Positions 31,254 to 40,069 of a stretch of 64,000 nt of DNA are shown piece by piece. Made by a program: the position numbers and the translations under genes. The notes beneath the pieces are model-generated. The model had not been told where the DNA came from. It saw only the letters and a program-made list of their open reading frames with translations, and searched no databases. Origin of the DNA: Streptomyces sp. NBC_00523 (lineage in GTDB: Bacteria > Actinomycetota > Actinomycetes > Streptomycetales > Streptomycetaceae); the NCBI RefSeq assembly GCF_036346615.1, contig NZ_CP107836.1, positions 4,836,001 to 4,900,000 on the forward strand, in the 5' to 3' direction. The first letter of the stretch is position 1; each line of letters opens with the position of its first letter.

Positions 31254-32909
31254 ATGGACGACGGGAAGCCGACCGAGCCCAGGGCGAAGTGGTGGAGCCG
31301 GCCCACGCCGGGGCCGGCCACGACCGACGAGGTCCCGGAGCCCGCGCCTGCCCAGTCGGCCGGGTCGGCTGAGGCGCCCGTGTCCGCTGAGGCGCCCACG
31401 GTGAGCGTGCCCCCGGCGACGCCCGGGGCACCCGAGGCCCACCACGCCCCCGCCCCCGAGGCACCCGCGGTGCCCGACGCGCCCCGGGACGCGCCCCACG
31501 ACGCCCCCGGCGAGACCCCCGCGCAGCCGCTGCACGAGCCGGACCCGTACGGCACCCCGCCCTACGGCGGCCCGGGCCCGTGGGCGCCCGCCCCTCCCGT
31601 ACAGCGGCCGACGCCCGCGCACGGCACCCCCGTACCCCCGCCGTACGCGGGGACGAACGGCGCGGGGATCTCCGTCGCACCCCCGCCCGCCCCGCAGGAC
31701 CCGCACCCGCCCGCCCCGCAGTGGCAGAGCTACGACCCCTGGGGTGCGCCCCGGCAGCCGCTCGTGACCCAGCCGGGTCCCCCGCTCCCGGACGGCCGGC
31801 GGAAGAACCGGCGCGGCGCGATGCTGATCGGCGCGCTGCTCCTCGCCCTGGTCGCGGGCGGCATCGGCGGCGGCATAGGCGCGTACATAGAACGCAACGG
31901 CGGGCTCACCAGCGTCGAGCTGCCCCAGGACGAGCGGGACGGCGGCGGCCGGGCCCCCGACAGCGTGGCCGGTATCGCGGCCAGCGCCCTGCCCAGCGTG
32001 GTCACCCTGCACGTCACCGGAGCCACCGAGTCCGGCACCGGCACCGGCTTCGTCCTCGACGACCGGGGCCACATCCTCACCAACAACCACGTGGTCGCCC
32101 CCGCCGGTTCGTCCGGTGAGATCACCGTCACCTTCAGCGGGGGCGAGATCGCGACCGCCGAGGTCGTCGGCAAGGACAGCGGCTACGACCTGGCCGTCGT
32201 GAAGGTCAGCGGCGTCTCCGGGCTGAAGCCGCTCCCGCTGGGCAACTCCGACAACGTCCAGGTGGGCGACCCGGTCGTGGCCATCGGCGCGCCGTTCGAC
32301 CTGTCCAACACCGTCACCTCCGGGATCATCAGCGCCAAGGACCGCCCGATCACCGCGGGCGGCGAGAAGGGCGACGGCAGCGACGTCAGCTACGTCAACG
32401 CGCTCCAGACCGACGCCCCGATCAACCCGGGCAACTCCGGCGGCCCGCTGGTGGACACCGACGCCCATGTCATCGGCATCAACAGCGCCATCCGCGCCGC
32501 CGACAGCGGCTCGGCCGGCGAGGGCGGGCAGGCCGGGTCCATCGGCCTCGGCTTCGCCATCCCGATCAACCAGGGCAAGCTCGTCGCCGAGCAGCTGATC
32601 AACACCGGCAAGGCGACCCACCCGGTGATCGGCGTCACCCTCGACATGAAGTACACCGGTGACGGCGCCAAGGTCGGCGGGAGCACGCGGGGGTCCTCGC
32701 CGGTCACGGCGGGCGGTCCGGCGGACAAGGCCGGTATCGAGGCGGACGACGTCATCACCGAGGTCGACGGGAAGCGGGTGCACAGCGGTGAGGAGCTCAT
32801 CGTCAAGATCCGCTCTCACCGGCCCGGGGACGATCTCGAACTGACCGTGACCCGCGGTGGTAAAGACCTGTCCATAACTTTGACGCTGGGCTCGGCAACC
32901 GGCACGTGA
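31254..32909 (+). CDS. HtrA/DegP-like membrane serine protease with PDZ domain
   Basis: A 551-aa protease. A Pro-rich cytoplasmic N-terminus (about 180 residues) precedes one TM (MLIGALLLALVAGGIGGGI) and a trypsin-like domain with His279 (NNHVV), Asp312 (YDLAVV) and Ser395 (NPGNSGGP). A C-terminal PDZ domain contains GPADKAGIEADDVI. It should degrade or chaperone misfolded exported proteins and may feed back on the anti-sigma factor. GGGGAG precedes ATG 31254. TatB follows. Confidence 0.92.
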   Translation: MDDGKPTEPRAKWWSRPTPGPATTDEVPEPAPAQSAGSAEAPVSAEAPTVSVPPATPGAPEAHHAPAPEAPAVPDAPRDAPHDAPGETPAQPLHEPDPYGTPPYGGPGPWAPAPPVQRPTPAHGTPVPPPYAGTNGAGISVAPPPAPQDPHPPAPQWQSYDPWGAPRQPLVTQPGPPLPDGRRKNRRGAMLIGALLLALVAGGIGGGIGAYIERNGGLTSVELPQDERDGGGRAPDSVAGIAASALPSVVTLHVTGATESGTGTGFVLDDRGHILTNNHVVAPAGSSGEITVTFSGGEIATAEVVGKDSGYDLAVVKVSGVSGLKPLPLGNSDNVQVGDPVVAIGAPFDLSNTVTSGIISAKDRPITAGGEKGDGSDVSYVNALQTDAPINPGNSGGPLVDTDAHVIGINSAIRAADSGSAGEGGQAGSIGLGFAIPINQGKLVAEQLINTGKATHPVIGVTLDMKYTGDGAKVGGSTRGSSPVTAGGPADKAGIEADDVITEVDGKRVHSGEELIVKIRSHRPGDDLELTVTRGGKDLSITLTLGSATGT

Positions 32910-33007
32910 CCGCCACGGGAAGCTACCGTCCGGACAGATGGGCCGGGTACCGTGTTCGATGTCCGGACCTCATCCGAGCTGGTCGCGGAGAAACGAGGAG
33001 CCGCAAG

Positions 33008-33484
33008 GTGTTCAACGACATAGGTGGACTCGAGCTGCTGACGCTCGCGATTCTCGGCGTGCTCGTCTTCGGGCCGGAGAAGCTGCCCAAGGTCATCCAG
33101 GACGCCTCCCGCATGATCCGCAAGATCCGTGAGTTCTCGGAGAGCGCCAAGGAGGACATCCGCACGGAGCTGGGCCCGGAGTTCAAGGACTTCGAGTTCG
33201 AGGACCTCAACCCCAAGACGTTCGTCCGCAAGCAGCTCATGGACGGCAACGACGACCTGGGGCTGAAGGAGATCCGCGAGAGCTTCGACCTGCGCAAGGA
33301 GATCACCGACGTCACCGACGCGGTGAACGGGCGCTCCACCGCGTCCGTCGAGGCGACGACCGGCGTGTCGGGCGGTGCCTCGGTCACGGCCGCGAACGGC
33401 TCGAAGGGCGCTCCGGACCTGCTCAAGAAGGGCGAGCAGCCGCCGAAGGACACCCCGCCGCCGTTCGACGCGGACGCCACCTGA
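33008..33484 (+). CDS. tatB: Sec-independent translocase protein TatB
   Basis: A 158-aa TatB. The N-terminal TM with hinge reads IGGLELLTLAILGVLVFGPE followed by KLPKVIQDASRMIRKIREF, an amphipathic helix, and a long variable acidic tail. It docks twin-arginine substrates with TatC. The GTG start has GAGGAGCC upstream. Location directly after htrA is conserved in Actinobacteria and links Tat export to the envelope-stress sigma unit. Confidence 0.93.
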   Translation: MFNDIGGLELLTLAILGVLVFGPEKLPKVIQDASRMIRKIREFSESAKEDIRTELGPEFKDFEFEDLNPKTFVRKQLMDGNDDLGLKEIRESFDLRKEITDVTDAVNGRSTASVEATTGVSGGASVTAANGSKGAPDLLKKGEQPPKDTPPPFDADAT

Positions 33485-33600
33485 GGGCTGCCAATCCCGG
33501 GTCGTCCGGACGGTATGGCTATTCTCCATCTGTCCGGTTGTGAGACGCCCGCGGGGGGCGGGCCGCTCCGGACCTACGGATCGAGGAGGCGGCCGGGCTG

Positions 33601-34257
33601 ATGGAGACGACGAGTCGGGTGGGCGCACAGGACGCGCCGGACACGGTGGAGGCGGTCCCGGCGGCCCGGCTCATGGTGGTCGACGGCTATCTGAAGGCCC
33701 CGTTCCCCTGGTACGCGCTGGACGAGGCGTTCACCGGTCCGCGCCGGCTGATGCCGCTGGGCACCGCCGCCGACGGCGAGGTGCAGCACGGCTCCATCGG
33801 ACACGGCGACGAGCCGCTGGTCCGGGCCGACTCGGGCGCCGACAAGCAGCGGTTCGCGGTCGTGGTGACCGTCGCCAGCAGCCCCGTACGGCGCAGCGGT
33901 GACGGCACCGGGGTGCTGGAGGCGACGACGGTGTCCTCCGCGGCCTGGCTGGCCGGTTCCGGGCTGCTGTCCTGCACCTGGCCCCCGCAGCTCGACCACA
34001 CCCTGCGCGACGACTGGCTGGACCAGCAGACGGAGACCGCGTTCGAGCTCGCCGACGATCTGGAGGGCCCCGCCTGGTCGGCACTGTCCCTGCCGGTCGA
34101 CGGCGTCCCGGTCCCCTTCCACTACCGCGAGTCCGAGTTCGGCTGGGTGCTCGCCGGCTCCGCGCCCGGCGGGGTGCACATCGGCGCCTACGGGCGTGGG
34201 ATGAGCGCGTACGGGCTGGGCTTCTCGGTGGTCAAGGACATCGAGGCGTACGCGTAA
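33601..34257 (+). CDS. Conserved hypothetical protein
   Basis: A 218-aa soluble protein, without signal peptide or TM segment, containing PAARLMVVDGYLKAPFPWYALDEAF in its N-terminal part and ending YGRGMSAYGLGFSVVKDIEAYA. I do not recognise a family. A GAGGAGG site precedes ATG 33601 and a TATTCT-type -10 is visible about 80 bp upstream. It ends in a very strong hairpin shared with mrp. Confidence 0.75.
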   Translation: METTSRVGAQDAPDTVEAVPAARLMVVDGYLKAPFPWYALDEAFTGPRRLMPLGTAADGEVQHGSIGHGDEPLVRADSGADKQRFAVVVTVASSPVRRSGDGTGVLEATTVSSAAWLAGSGLLSCTWPPQLDHTLRDDWLDQQTETAFELADDLEGPAWSALSLPVDGVPVPFHYRESEFGWVLAGSAPGGVHIGAYGRGMSAYGLGFSVVKDIEAYA

Positions 34258-34268
34258 CGCATGCGACG

Positions 34269-34308
34269 ACGGGGAAGGCCGGGACCCTCGGGTCCCGGCC
34301 TTCCCCGT
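34269..34308. terminator. Strong bidirectional terminator
   Basis: A 19-nt self-complementary arm (34269-34287, starting ACGGGGAAGG) pairs with 34290-34308 around two central bases, between convergent genes. Confidence 0.85.
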
Positions 34309-34321
34309 GTCCGTACGCGGG

Positions 34322-35455
34322 TCAGAACTTGTTGCGCGGGGTGATGCCCAGCGACATGCCGGAGAGGCCGCGCTGACGGCCGCTCAGCTTGCCCGCGATG
34401 GTGCGCAGCGCCTTGCCGGCGGGGGAGTCGGGGTCCGAGAGCACCACGGGCTTGCCCTCGTCGCCGCCCTCGCGGAGCCGTACGTCGATCGGGATCGCGC
34501 CCAGCACCGGCACCTCGGCGCCGACCGTCTTCGTCAGCCCCTCGGCGACCTTCGCGCCGCCGCCCGAGCCGAAGACGTCGACCATCTCGTCGCAGTGCGG
34601 GCACGGCATGCCGGACATGTTCTCCACGACGCCGACGATCTTCTGGTGGGTCTGCACGGCGATCGAACCGGCCCGCTCGGCCACCTCGGCGGCGGCCTGC
34701 TGCGGGGTCGTGACGACCAGGATCTCCGCGTTCGGCACCAGCTGGGCCACCGAGATCGCGATGTCACCGGTGCCCGGCGGCAGGTCGAGCAGCAGTACGT
34801 CCAGGTCGCCCCAGAAGACGTCGGCCAGGAACTGCTGGAGCGCGCGGTGCAGCATCGGGCCGCGCCAGACCACCGGGGCGTTGCCCGGGGTGAACATGCC
34901 GATGGAGATGACCTTCACGCCGTGCGAGGACGGCGGCATGATCATGTTCTCGACCTGGGTCGGACGGCCGTCCACACCGAGCATCCGGGGCACGCTGTGC
35001 CCGTAGATGTCCGCGTCCACGACACCGACCTTGAGCCCGTCCGCCGCCATCGCCGCGGCCAGGTTCACCGTCACCGAGGACTTGCCGACGCCGCCCTTGC
35101 CGGAGGCGACCGCGTACACCCGGGTCAGCGAGCCGGGCTTCGCGAACGGCACCTCGCGCTCCGCCGTACCGCCGCGCAGCGAGGCCGCGAGGTCCTTGCG
35201 CTGCTCGTCGCTCATCACGTCGAGGGTGACGTCGACCCGCGAGACGCCCTCGACGAGGGCCACCGCGTCGGTCACGTTCCGGGTGATCGTCTCGCGCATG
35301 GGACAGCCGGAGACGGTGAGGTACACCGTGACAGCGACCACACCGTCAGGATCGATGTCGACCGATTTCACCATGCCCAGCTCGGTGATCGGGCGGTGGA
35401 TCTCGGGGTCGTTCACTGTCGCCAGTGCCTCAAGCACCGCGTCTTCCGTAGCCAT
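34322..35455 (-). CDS. mrp: Mrp/NBP35-family iron-sulfur cluster carrier ATPase
   Basis: A 377-aa protein. The N-terminal MIP18/DUF59 domain (residues 1-90) is followed by a deviant Walker A SGKGGVGKSSV (about 117-127), LLDLPPGTGD and the cluster-binding CPHC motif (MSGMPCPHCDE). It should carry Fe-S clusters to apo-proteins. The promoter looks leaderless (TACTAT at 35462-35467 on the minus strand). Position corresponds to mycobacterial mrp (Rv1229c). Confidence 0.92.
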   Translation of the reverse strand: MATEDAVLEALATVNDPEIHRPITELGMVKSVDIDPDGVVAVTVYLTVSGCPMRETITRNVTDAVALVEGVSRVDVTLDVMSDEQRKDLAASLRGGTAEREVPFAKPGSLTRVYAVASGKGGVGKSSVTVNLAAAMAADGLKVGVVDADIYGHSVPRMLGVDGRPTQVENMIMPPSSHGVKVISIGMFTPGNAPVVWRGPMLHRALQQFLADVFWGDLDVLLLDLPPGTGDIAISVAQLVPNAEILVVTTPQQAAAEVAERAGSIAVQTHQKIVGVVENMSGMPCPHCDEMVDVFGSGGGAKVAEGLTKTVGAEVPVLGAIPIDVRLREGGDEGKPVVLSDPDSPAGKALRTIAGKLSGRQRGLSGMSLGITPRNKF

Positions 35456-35461
35456 ACATCG

Positions 35462-35467
35462 ATAGTA
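35462..35467 (-). promoter_or_regulatory. Leaderless promoter -10 of mrp
   Basis: TACTAT on the minus strand, 6 nt before the mrp ATG. Confidence 0.5.
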
Positions 35468-35552
35468 CGGGTGCGCGCAGCGCTTCCTGCAAGGGTGGTG
35501 GTGGGCGACGGGAGGGCGGTACGGCGCCTTGCCGTACGCGCGGGTAGCCGTG

Positions 35553-36107
35553 TCAGCGGTCTTCGTCACTCTCGGCCGACAGCAGGGCCCGGCGGTCGTC
35601 CAGGTCCTTCACCAGGTCCTCCAGCTCGGACCGGATCCAGTCCCGGGTGGCGACCTCGCCGAGGCCCATCCGCAGCGCCGCGATCTCCCTGGTCAGGTAC
35701 TCGGTGTCGGCGATGGAGCGCTCGTTCTGCTTGCGGTCCTGCTCGTGCGTGACCCGGTCCCGGTCGTCCTGCCTGTTCTGCGCGAGCAGGATCAGCGGAG
35801 CCGCGTACGACGCCTGGAGCGACAGCATCAGGGTCAGGAAGATGAACGGGTACTGGTCGAACCTCAGGTGCTCGGGCGCGAAGATGTTCCACGCCACCCA
35901 CACGATGATGATCAGCGTCATCCAGACGATGAACCGGCCGGTGCCCAGGAAGCGCGCGATGCGCTCCGAGAACCGGCCGAACGCCTCGGGGTCGTACTCC
36001 GGAAGCAGCCGCCGGCGCGGCGCCTTCGGCTGGTCGAGCCGGTTCCTCGGGGTACGGGTCAGCGCCGTCGAGCCGTTCGACGCGCGGGCGCGGTCGTCAC
36101 CGGTCAC
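35553..36107 (-). CDS. DUF1003 membrane protein
   Basis: A 184-aa protein with two TM segments (FIVWMTLIIIVWVAWNIFA and PFIFLTLMLSLQASYAAPLILLA) in the DUF1003 pattern, then a coiled-coil tail (EQDRKQNERSIADTEYLTRE). The GTG start overlaps the upstream MgtE_N/CBS gene by 11 bp, so they form one operon. Function unknown; the coupling suggests a link with divalent-cation homeostasis. Confidence 0.88.
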   Translation of the reverse strand: MTGDDRARASNGSTALTRTPRNRLDQPKAPRRRLLPEYDPEAFGRFSERIARFLGTGRFIVWMTLIIIVWVAWNIFAPEHLRFDQYPFIFLTLMLSLQASYAAPLILLAQNRQDDRDRVTHEQDRKQNERSIADTEYLTREIAALRMGLGEVATRDWIRSELEDLVKDLDDRRALLSAESDEDR

Positions 36108-37371
36108 GGAGCACCCCCTCGCGGCCGTGGAAGTCCGTCTCCCGCCAGTCCTCCGGCAGCAGGTGGTCCAGCACGTCGTCCACGGTCACCGCGCCCAGCA
36201 GCGAACCGCTCTCGTCCACCACCGGCACCGACACCAGGTTGTACGCGGCCAGATAGCTGGTCACCACCGACAGCGGGGTGTCCGGCGGCAGCGGCACCAG
36301 GTCGCTGTCCAGGAGCGAGCTGACCAGGGTGAACGGCGGGTCGCGCAGCAGCCGCTGGAAGTGCACCGTGCCCAGGTACTTGCCCGTCGGCGTCTCGTCC
36401 GGCGACCGGCACACGTACACCTGTGCGGCCAGCGCCGGGGACAGGTCCGACTGGCGCACCCGGGCGAGCGCGTCGGCGACCGTGGCGTCCGGGCGCAGGA
36501 TGACCGGCTCCGTCGTCATGAGGCCGCCCGCGGTGCGCTCCTCGTACGACATCAGCCGCCGCACGTCCGCCGCGTCGCCCGGGCGCATCAGCGTCAGCAG
36601 CCGCTCCTTGTCCTCCTCGGGCAGCTCGGAGAGCAGGTCGGCCGCGTCGTCCGGGTCCATCGCCTCCAGGACGTCCGCCGCGCGCTCCTCCTGGAGCTTG
36701 CCGATGATCTCCACCTGGTCGTCCTCGGGCAGCTCCTCCAGGACGTCGGCGAGCCGGTCGTCGTCCAGCGCCGCCGCGACCTCCGCCCGGCGCTTCGGGG
36801 TCAGGTGGTGCAGCGCGTTGGCGACGTCGGCGGGGCGCAGCTTCTCGAAGGTGGCCACCAGGGACTCGGCGCCCTGTCCGTGCTCCTCCAGCGAGAAACC
36901 CTTCACCGCCGACCACTCGACGGTCAGCGTCTCGCCCTTGCGGCGCAGCGCCCCGCCCCGGCCCTTGCGGACGAAGTACTTGTCGATCTCCCAGTCGCGG
37001 CGGGCGGGCAGCTGCTGGATGGCCACGTCCAGGATGGTGACCTCCTCGTCCGTCTCCACCAGGCGCACCCGGCGGTCGAGGAACTCGCCGAGCACCAGGC
37101 GTTCGGTGGGCCGCTGTTCGAAGCGCCGCATGTTGACCACGCCGGTGGTGATCACCTGCCCCGACTCCACGCCCGTCACCCGGGTCATCGGCAGGAAGAT
37201 CCGCCGCCGGCTCACCACCTCGACCACCATGCCGAGCAGCCGGGGCGGACGGCCGCCGACGCGCAGCATCGCGACCAGGTCGCGGACGCGTCCCACCTGG
37301 TCGCCGTTGGGGTCGAAGACCGGCACACCGGACAGGTGCGAGACGAACACCCGGGGCGTCACCGGTGTCAT
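36097..37371 (-). CDS. MgtE_N/CBS domain protein without membrane domain
   Basis: A 424-aa soluble protein. Residues 1-150 form two PRC-barrel-like units (VFVSHLSGVPVFDPNGDQVG). Residues about 170-280 are the MgtE N-terminal Mg-binding superhelix (HHLTPKRRAEVAAALDDDRL). Residues 290-415 contain two CBS domains (MTTEPVILRPDATVADAL, VPVVDESGSLLGAVTVDD). The TM channel of true MgtE is absent, so it is a cytosolic Mg or nucleotide sensor rather than a transporter. M. tuberculosis Rv1232c is the positional counterpart, and corA lies nearby. Confidence 0.9.
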   Translation of the reverse strand: MTPVTPRVFVSHLSGVPVFDPNGDQVGRVRDLVAMLRVGGRPPRLLGMVVEVVSRRRIFLPMTRVTGVESGQVITTGVVNMRRFEQRPTERLVLGEFLDRRVRLVETDEEVTILDVAIQQLPARRDWEIDKYFVRKGRGGALRRKGETLTVEWSAVKGFSLEEHGQGAESLVATFEKLRPADVANALHHLTPKRRAEVAAALDDDRLADVLEELPEDDQVEIIGKLQEERAADVLEAMDPDDAADLLSELPEEDKERLLTLMRPGDAADVRRLMSYEERTAGGLMTTEPVILRPDATVADALARVRQSDLSPALAAQVYVCRSPDETPTGKYLGTVHFQRLLRDPPFTLVSSLLDSDLVPLPPDTPLSVVTSYLAAYNLVSVPVVDESGSLLGAVTVDDVLDHLLPEDWRETDFHGREGVLRDR

Positions 37372-37576
37372 CCCGCACCTCCTCGCTCGCCTCCGGACGG
37401 CCCCCGGCCGCCCGCTTCCGACAGTTGTCGCACGGTGACGACGTGATCAGGCTAGCCCGTGCGCACGCGGACCGCCCCGGCTGGCCGTCCGGACGGTTCC
37501 GGGCCTGATGGCGTAGGCCACCCGGGTACGCTGCCGTCTGCCACCCCCCACCACGGATACGAGAGGCAGTGCGCCT

Positions 37577-38347
37577 GTGACCTCTTCCGCCCCGGCCGTA
37601 CGGGCCCGCCGCCGGAACGCATCCCTCGCCGTCGCGCTGTGCGCGGGACTGACCGCGGTGCTGACCGCCTGCGGGAGCGAGGACCCGGACGAGGGGACCA
37701 ACGGCGTCGGCAAGCTCTCCGCGCCGGAGATCGAGAAGAAGGCGCAGACCGCGACGGACTCCGCCGACGCGGTGCGGCTCGCCGGGACGCTGGTCAGCAA
37801 GGGCGGCACGTACAAGATCGACATGCGGCTCAAGGACCAGGGCGGCGCGGGCTCCGTCACCTCGAAGAGCAGCACCTTCACGCTGCTGCGGATCGGTGAC
37901 GAGCTCTACCTCAAGGCCGACGCCGGCTTCTGGAGCCACGACGAGGAGGGCAAGGCGGACACCGGCAAGGACGGCACGGCGGCGGCCGGCAAGCTGGAGG
38001 GCAAGTACGTCAAGGTCCCCGAGGGCGACCCCACGTACAAGCAGCTGAGCGGTTTCACCGACAAGAAGGTGCTGCTCGACGGGATGCTCACGCTGCACGG
38101 CGAGCTCACCAAGGGCGACCGCGACAAGGTCGCCGGGGTGCGCACGGTGCGGATCATGGGCGGCGAGGGCGCGGGCGGCGCGCTCGACGTGTCGCTGGAG
38201 GGCAAGCCGTATCCGCTGCGCTTCGCCCGGGGCGGCGGCGGGGGTGTGATCACGCTCGCCGACTGGGGCAAGGACTTCTCGCTGAAGGCCCCGCCGAAGG
38301 ACGAGACCGTCGACTACGGCAAGCAGCTGCCGAAGACGTCGTCGTAG
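37577..38347 (+). CDS. Putative lipoprotein (LppX/LprG-like)
   Basis: A 256-aa exported lipoprotein. The signal peptide ends in a lipobox LTAC (AVLTACGSEDPDEGTN). The mature part has the alternating strands and KYVKVPEGDPTYKQLSGFTD style seen in LppX/LprAFG-type lipid-binding proteins. It is divergent from the MgtE_N/CBS operon. GTG 37577 has a GAGAGGCAG site. Ligand unknown. Confidence 0.82.
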   Translation: MTSSAPAVRARRRNASLAVALCAGLTAVLTACGSEDPDEGTNGVGKLSAPEIEKKAQTATDSADAVRLAGTLVSKGGTYKIDMRLKDQGGAGSVTSKSSTFTLLRIGDELYLKADAGFWSHDEEGKADTGKDGTAAAGKLEGKYVKVPEGDPTYKQLSGFTDKKVLLDGMLTLHGELTKGDRDKVAGVRTVRIMGGEGAGGALDVSLEGKPYPLRFARGGGGGVITLADWGKDFSLKAPPKDETVDYGKQLPKTSS

Positions 38348-38352
38348 CGCCG

Positions 38353-38868
38353 CTACTTGCGCAGGGAGCGCTTCAGCAGGCGCGGCAGGCCCGCCGGGAC
38401 CGGCAGCCGGGTCGTCGCTGTCGTCGGCAGCGGCGCCGCCGCCCCGGAGGTCTCGGGCAGATCGGTGCGCGCGTCGAGGGGCGTGAGCCGGACGACCCGG
38501 CACTCGCGCGCCCAGCGGTCCGTCATCCGCTCCGCGTCCGGCGCGTTCAGCCGCTTGCCCTTCAGCTCGGCGACGGCGGCCTCCCACTCCTCGGAGTGCG
38601 GGGCGAGCACGGTGACCGAGGCGGACCAGGCGACGAGGCGGCCGCCCTTGTCCTTGCTGCGGACGGTCACCTCTGCGGTGGCGCCCTCGGTGAGCCCGGC
38701 CGGGAGCGGCTGCTCGCCGGGGCCGTCGCCGACGAGGTGGGCGGCGCCCTCGTGCCATACGTGCCACAGGGCCCGCGCCGCGCCGGTGGAGCGCACCCAG
38801 ACGAGGCCGGACTTCTTCGTGGCCTCCTCGACGAGGGCGGGCCCGAGCAGCGTGTCAGCAGCAGTCAT
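38353..38868 (-). CDS. Conserved hypothetical protein
   Basis: A 171-aa cytosolic protein with a split-barrel-like pattern (TKKSGLVWVRS, ALWHVWHEGAAHLVGDG), reminiscent of the flavin-reductase/pyridoxamine-oxidase-like fold. Cofactor motifs are not clear. A TAAGCT -10 at 38876-38881 suggests leaderless transcription, and a 24-bp perfect inverted repeat covers its upstream promoter region. Convergent with the lipoprotein gene, 5 bp apart. Confidence 0.75.
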   Translation of the reverse strand: MTAADTLLGPALVEEATKKSGLVWVRSTGAARALWHVWHEGAAHLVGDGPGEQPLPAGLTEGATAEVTVRSKDKGGRLVAWSASVTVLAPHSEEWEAAVAELKGKRLNAPDAERMTDRWARECRVVRLTPLDARTDLPETSGAAAPLPTTATTRLPVPAGLPRLLKRSLRK

Positions 38869-38875
38869 GGAGCAG

Positions 38876-38881
38876 AGCTTA
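38876..38881 (-). promoter_or_regulatory. Leaderless promoter -10 of hypothetical gene
   Basis: TAAGCT on the minus strand, 7 nt before ATG 38868. It touches the edge of the 24-bp inverted repeat. Confidence 0.45.
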
Positions 38882-38936
38882 GGGCCTGTATTGAGTTCCC
38901 CGTCGCTGAGCAGACGGGGAACTCAATACAGGCCCT
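38881..38936. repeat. 24-bp perfect inverted repeat downstream of corA
   Basis: Arms 38881-38904 and 38913-38936 are perfectly complementary around an 8-nt spacer GCTGAGCA. The arm contains the relatively AT-rich CTGTATTGAGTT. It lies 11 bp past the corA stop and overlaps the upstream region of the next gene, so it may be a terminator, an operator, or a small mobile-type palindrome. Confidence 0.85.
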
Positions 38937-38947
38937 GGCGGGGATGC

Positions 38948-40069
38948 TCAGAGCCATCCGTTGCGCTTGAGCATGCGGTGGATGGAGAAGCAGACCACGC
39001 CGATGAAGCCCATCACCGTCGGATAGCCGTAGGTCCATCCCACCTCCGGCATGTGCTTGAAGTTCATGCCGTAGACCCCGCAGATCATCGTCGGCACGGC
39101 GATGATGGCCGCCCAGGACGTGATCTTGCGCATGTCCTCGTTCTGCGCGACCGTCGCCTGCGCCAGGTTGGCCTGGAGGATGGAGTTCAGCAGCTCGTCG
39201 AAGCCGATGACCTCTTCCTGGACCCGCACCAGGTGGTCGGCGACGTCCCGGAAGTACTTCTGGATGTCCGGGTCGATCAGCCGCATGGGCCGTTCGCTCA
39301 GCAGCTGCATCGGGCGCAGCAGCGGGGAGACTGCCCGCTTGAACTCCAGCACCTCGCGCTTGAGCTGGTAGATCCGCCCGGCGTCCGAGCCGCGCGCGCT
39401 TCCCTTGTCCGGGGTGGAGAAGACCTCGATCTCCACCTCGTCGATGTCGTCCTGCACGGCGCCCGCCACCGCGATGTAGCCGTCGACCACGTGGTCGGCG
39501 ATGGAGTGCAGCACGGCGGAGGGGCCCTTGGCCAGCAGCTCGGGGTCGTCCTCCAGCCGGTGGCGCAGCGCGCGCAGCGAGCCGTGGCCGCCGTGCCGGA
39601 CGGTGATGACGAAGTCCCGGCCGGTGAAGCACATGACCTCGCCGGTCTCCACGACCTCGCTGGTCGCGGTCAGTTCGGCGTGCTCGACGTAGTGGATGGT
39701 CTTGAAGACGGTGAACAGCGTGTCGTCGTAGCGCTCCAGCTTCGGGCGCTGGTGGGCGTGGACCGCGTCCTCCACGGCCAGCGGGTGCAGTCCGAACTCC
39801 CGGGCGATGCCCGCGAATTCCTCCTCGGTCGGCTCGTGCAGCCCGATCCAGGCGAAGCCGCCCTTCTCCCGGACCCGGAGCATCGCCTCGCGGGCGGTGC
39901 GGCAGGTGCCGTCGGTCTCGGCGAGCCGGCGGCCGTCGCGGTAGACCGCGCAGTCGACCACCGCGCTGGACGCGGACGGGTCGCGGGTGGCGTCGTAGCT
40001 GTTGTGCAGGGGTGCGCTCTTGCGCAGGGAGGGGCGCACGACAGCGCGCAGGTCACGGATCATCGACAT
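38948..40069 (-). CDS. corA: CorA-family magnesium/cobalt transporter
   Basis: A 373-aa CorA. The large N-terminal cytoplasmic domain is followed by two C-terminal TMs. The first ends in the selectivity motif YGMNF with the periplasmic loop MPEVGW; the last TM ends HRMLKRNGWL. ATG 40069 has an excellent AAGGAG site. The protein should admit Mg2+ as a pentameric channel. The 404-bp upstream region is long, with several foldable segments, suggesting regulation in the leader. Confidence 0.93.
   Translation of the reverse strand: MSMIRDLRAVVRPSLRKSAPLHNSYDATRDPSASSAVVDCAVYRDGRRLAETDGTCRTAREAMLRVREKGGFAWIGLHEPTEEEFAGIAREFGLHPLAVEDAVHAHQRPKLERYDDTLFTVFKTIHYVEHAELTATSEVVETGEVMCFTGRDFVITVRHGGHGSLRALRHRLEDDPELLAKGPSAVLHSIADHVVDGYIAVAGAVQDDIDEVEIEVFSTPDKGSARGSDAGRIYQLKREVLEFKRAVSPLLRPMQLLSERPMRLIDPDIQKYFRDVADHLVRVQEEVIGFDELLNSILQANLAQATVAQNEDMRKITSWAAIIAVPTMICGVYGMNFKHMPEVGWTYGYPTVMGFIGVVCFSIHRMLKRNGWL

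Noticed and set aside
29715..32819. 1034-codon antisense ORF over the sigma, anti-sigma and HtrA genes
   Set aside because: A high-GC shadow ORF with no domain and low-complexity Gly/Arg/Ala content; the plus-strand genes have clear catalytic motifs.
36104..38767. 887-codon minus ORF spanning the MgtE_N/CBS and lipoprotein genes
   Set aside because: It is in a different frame from the real MgtE_N/CBS gene and antisense to the lipoprotein gene.
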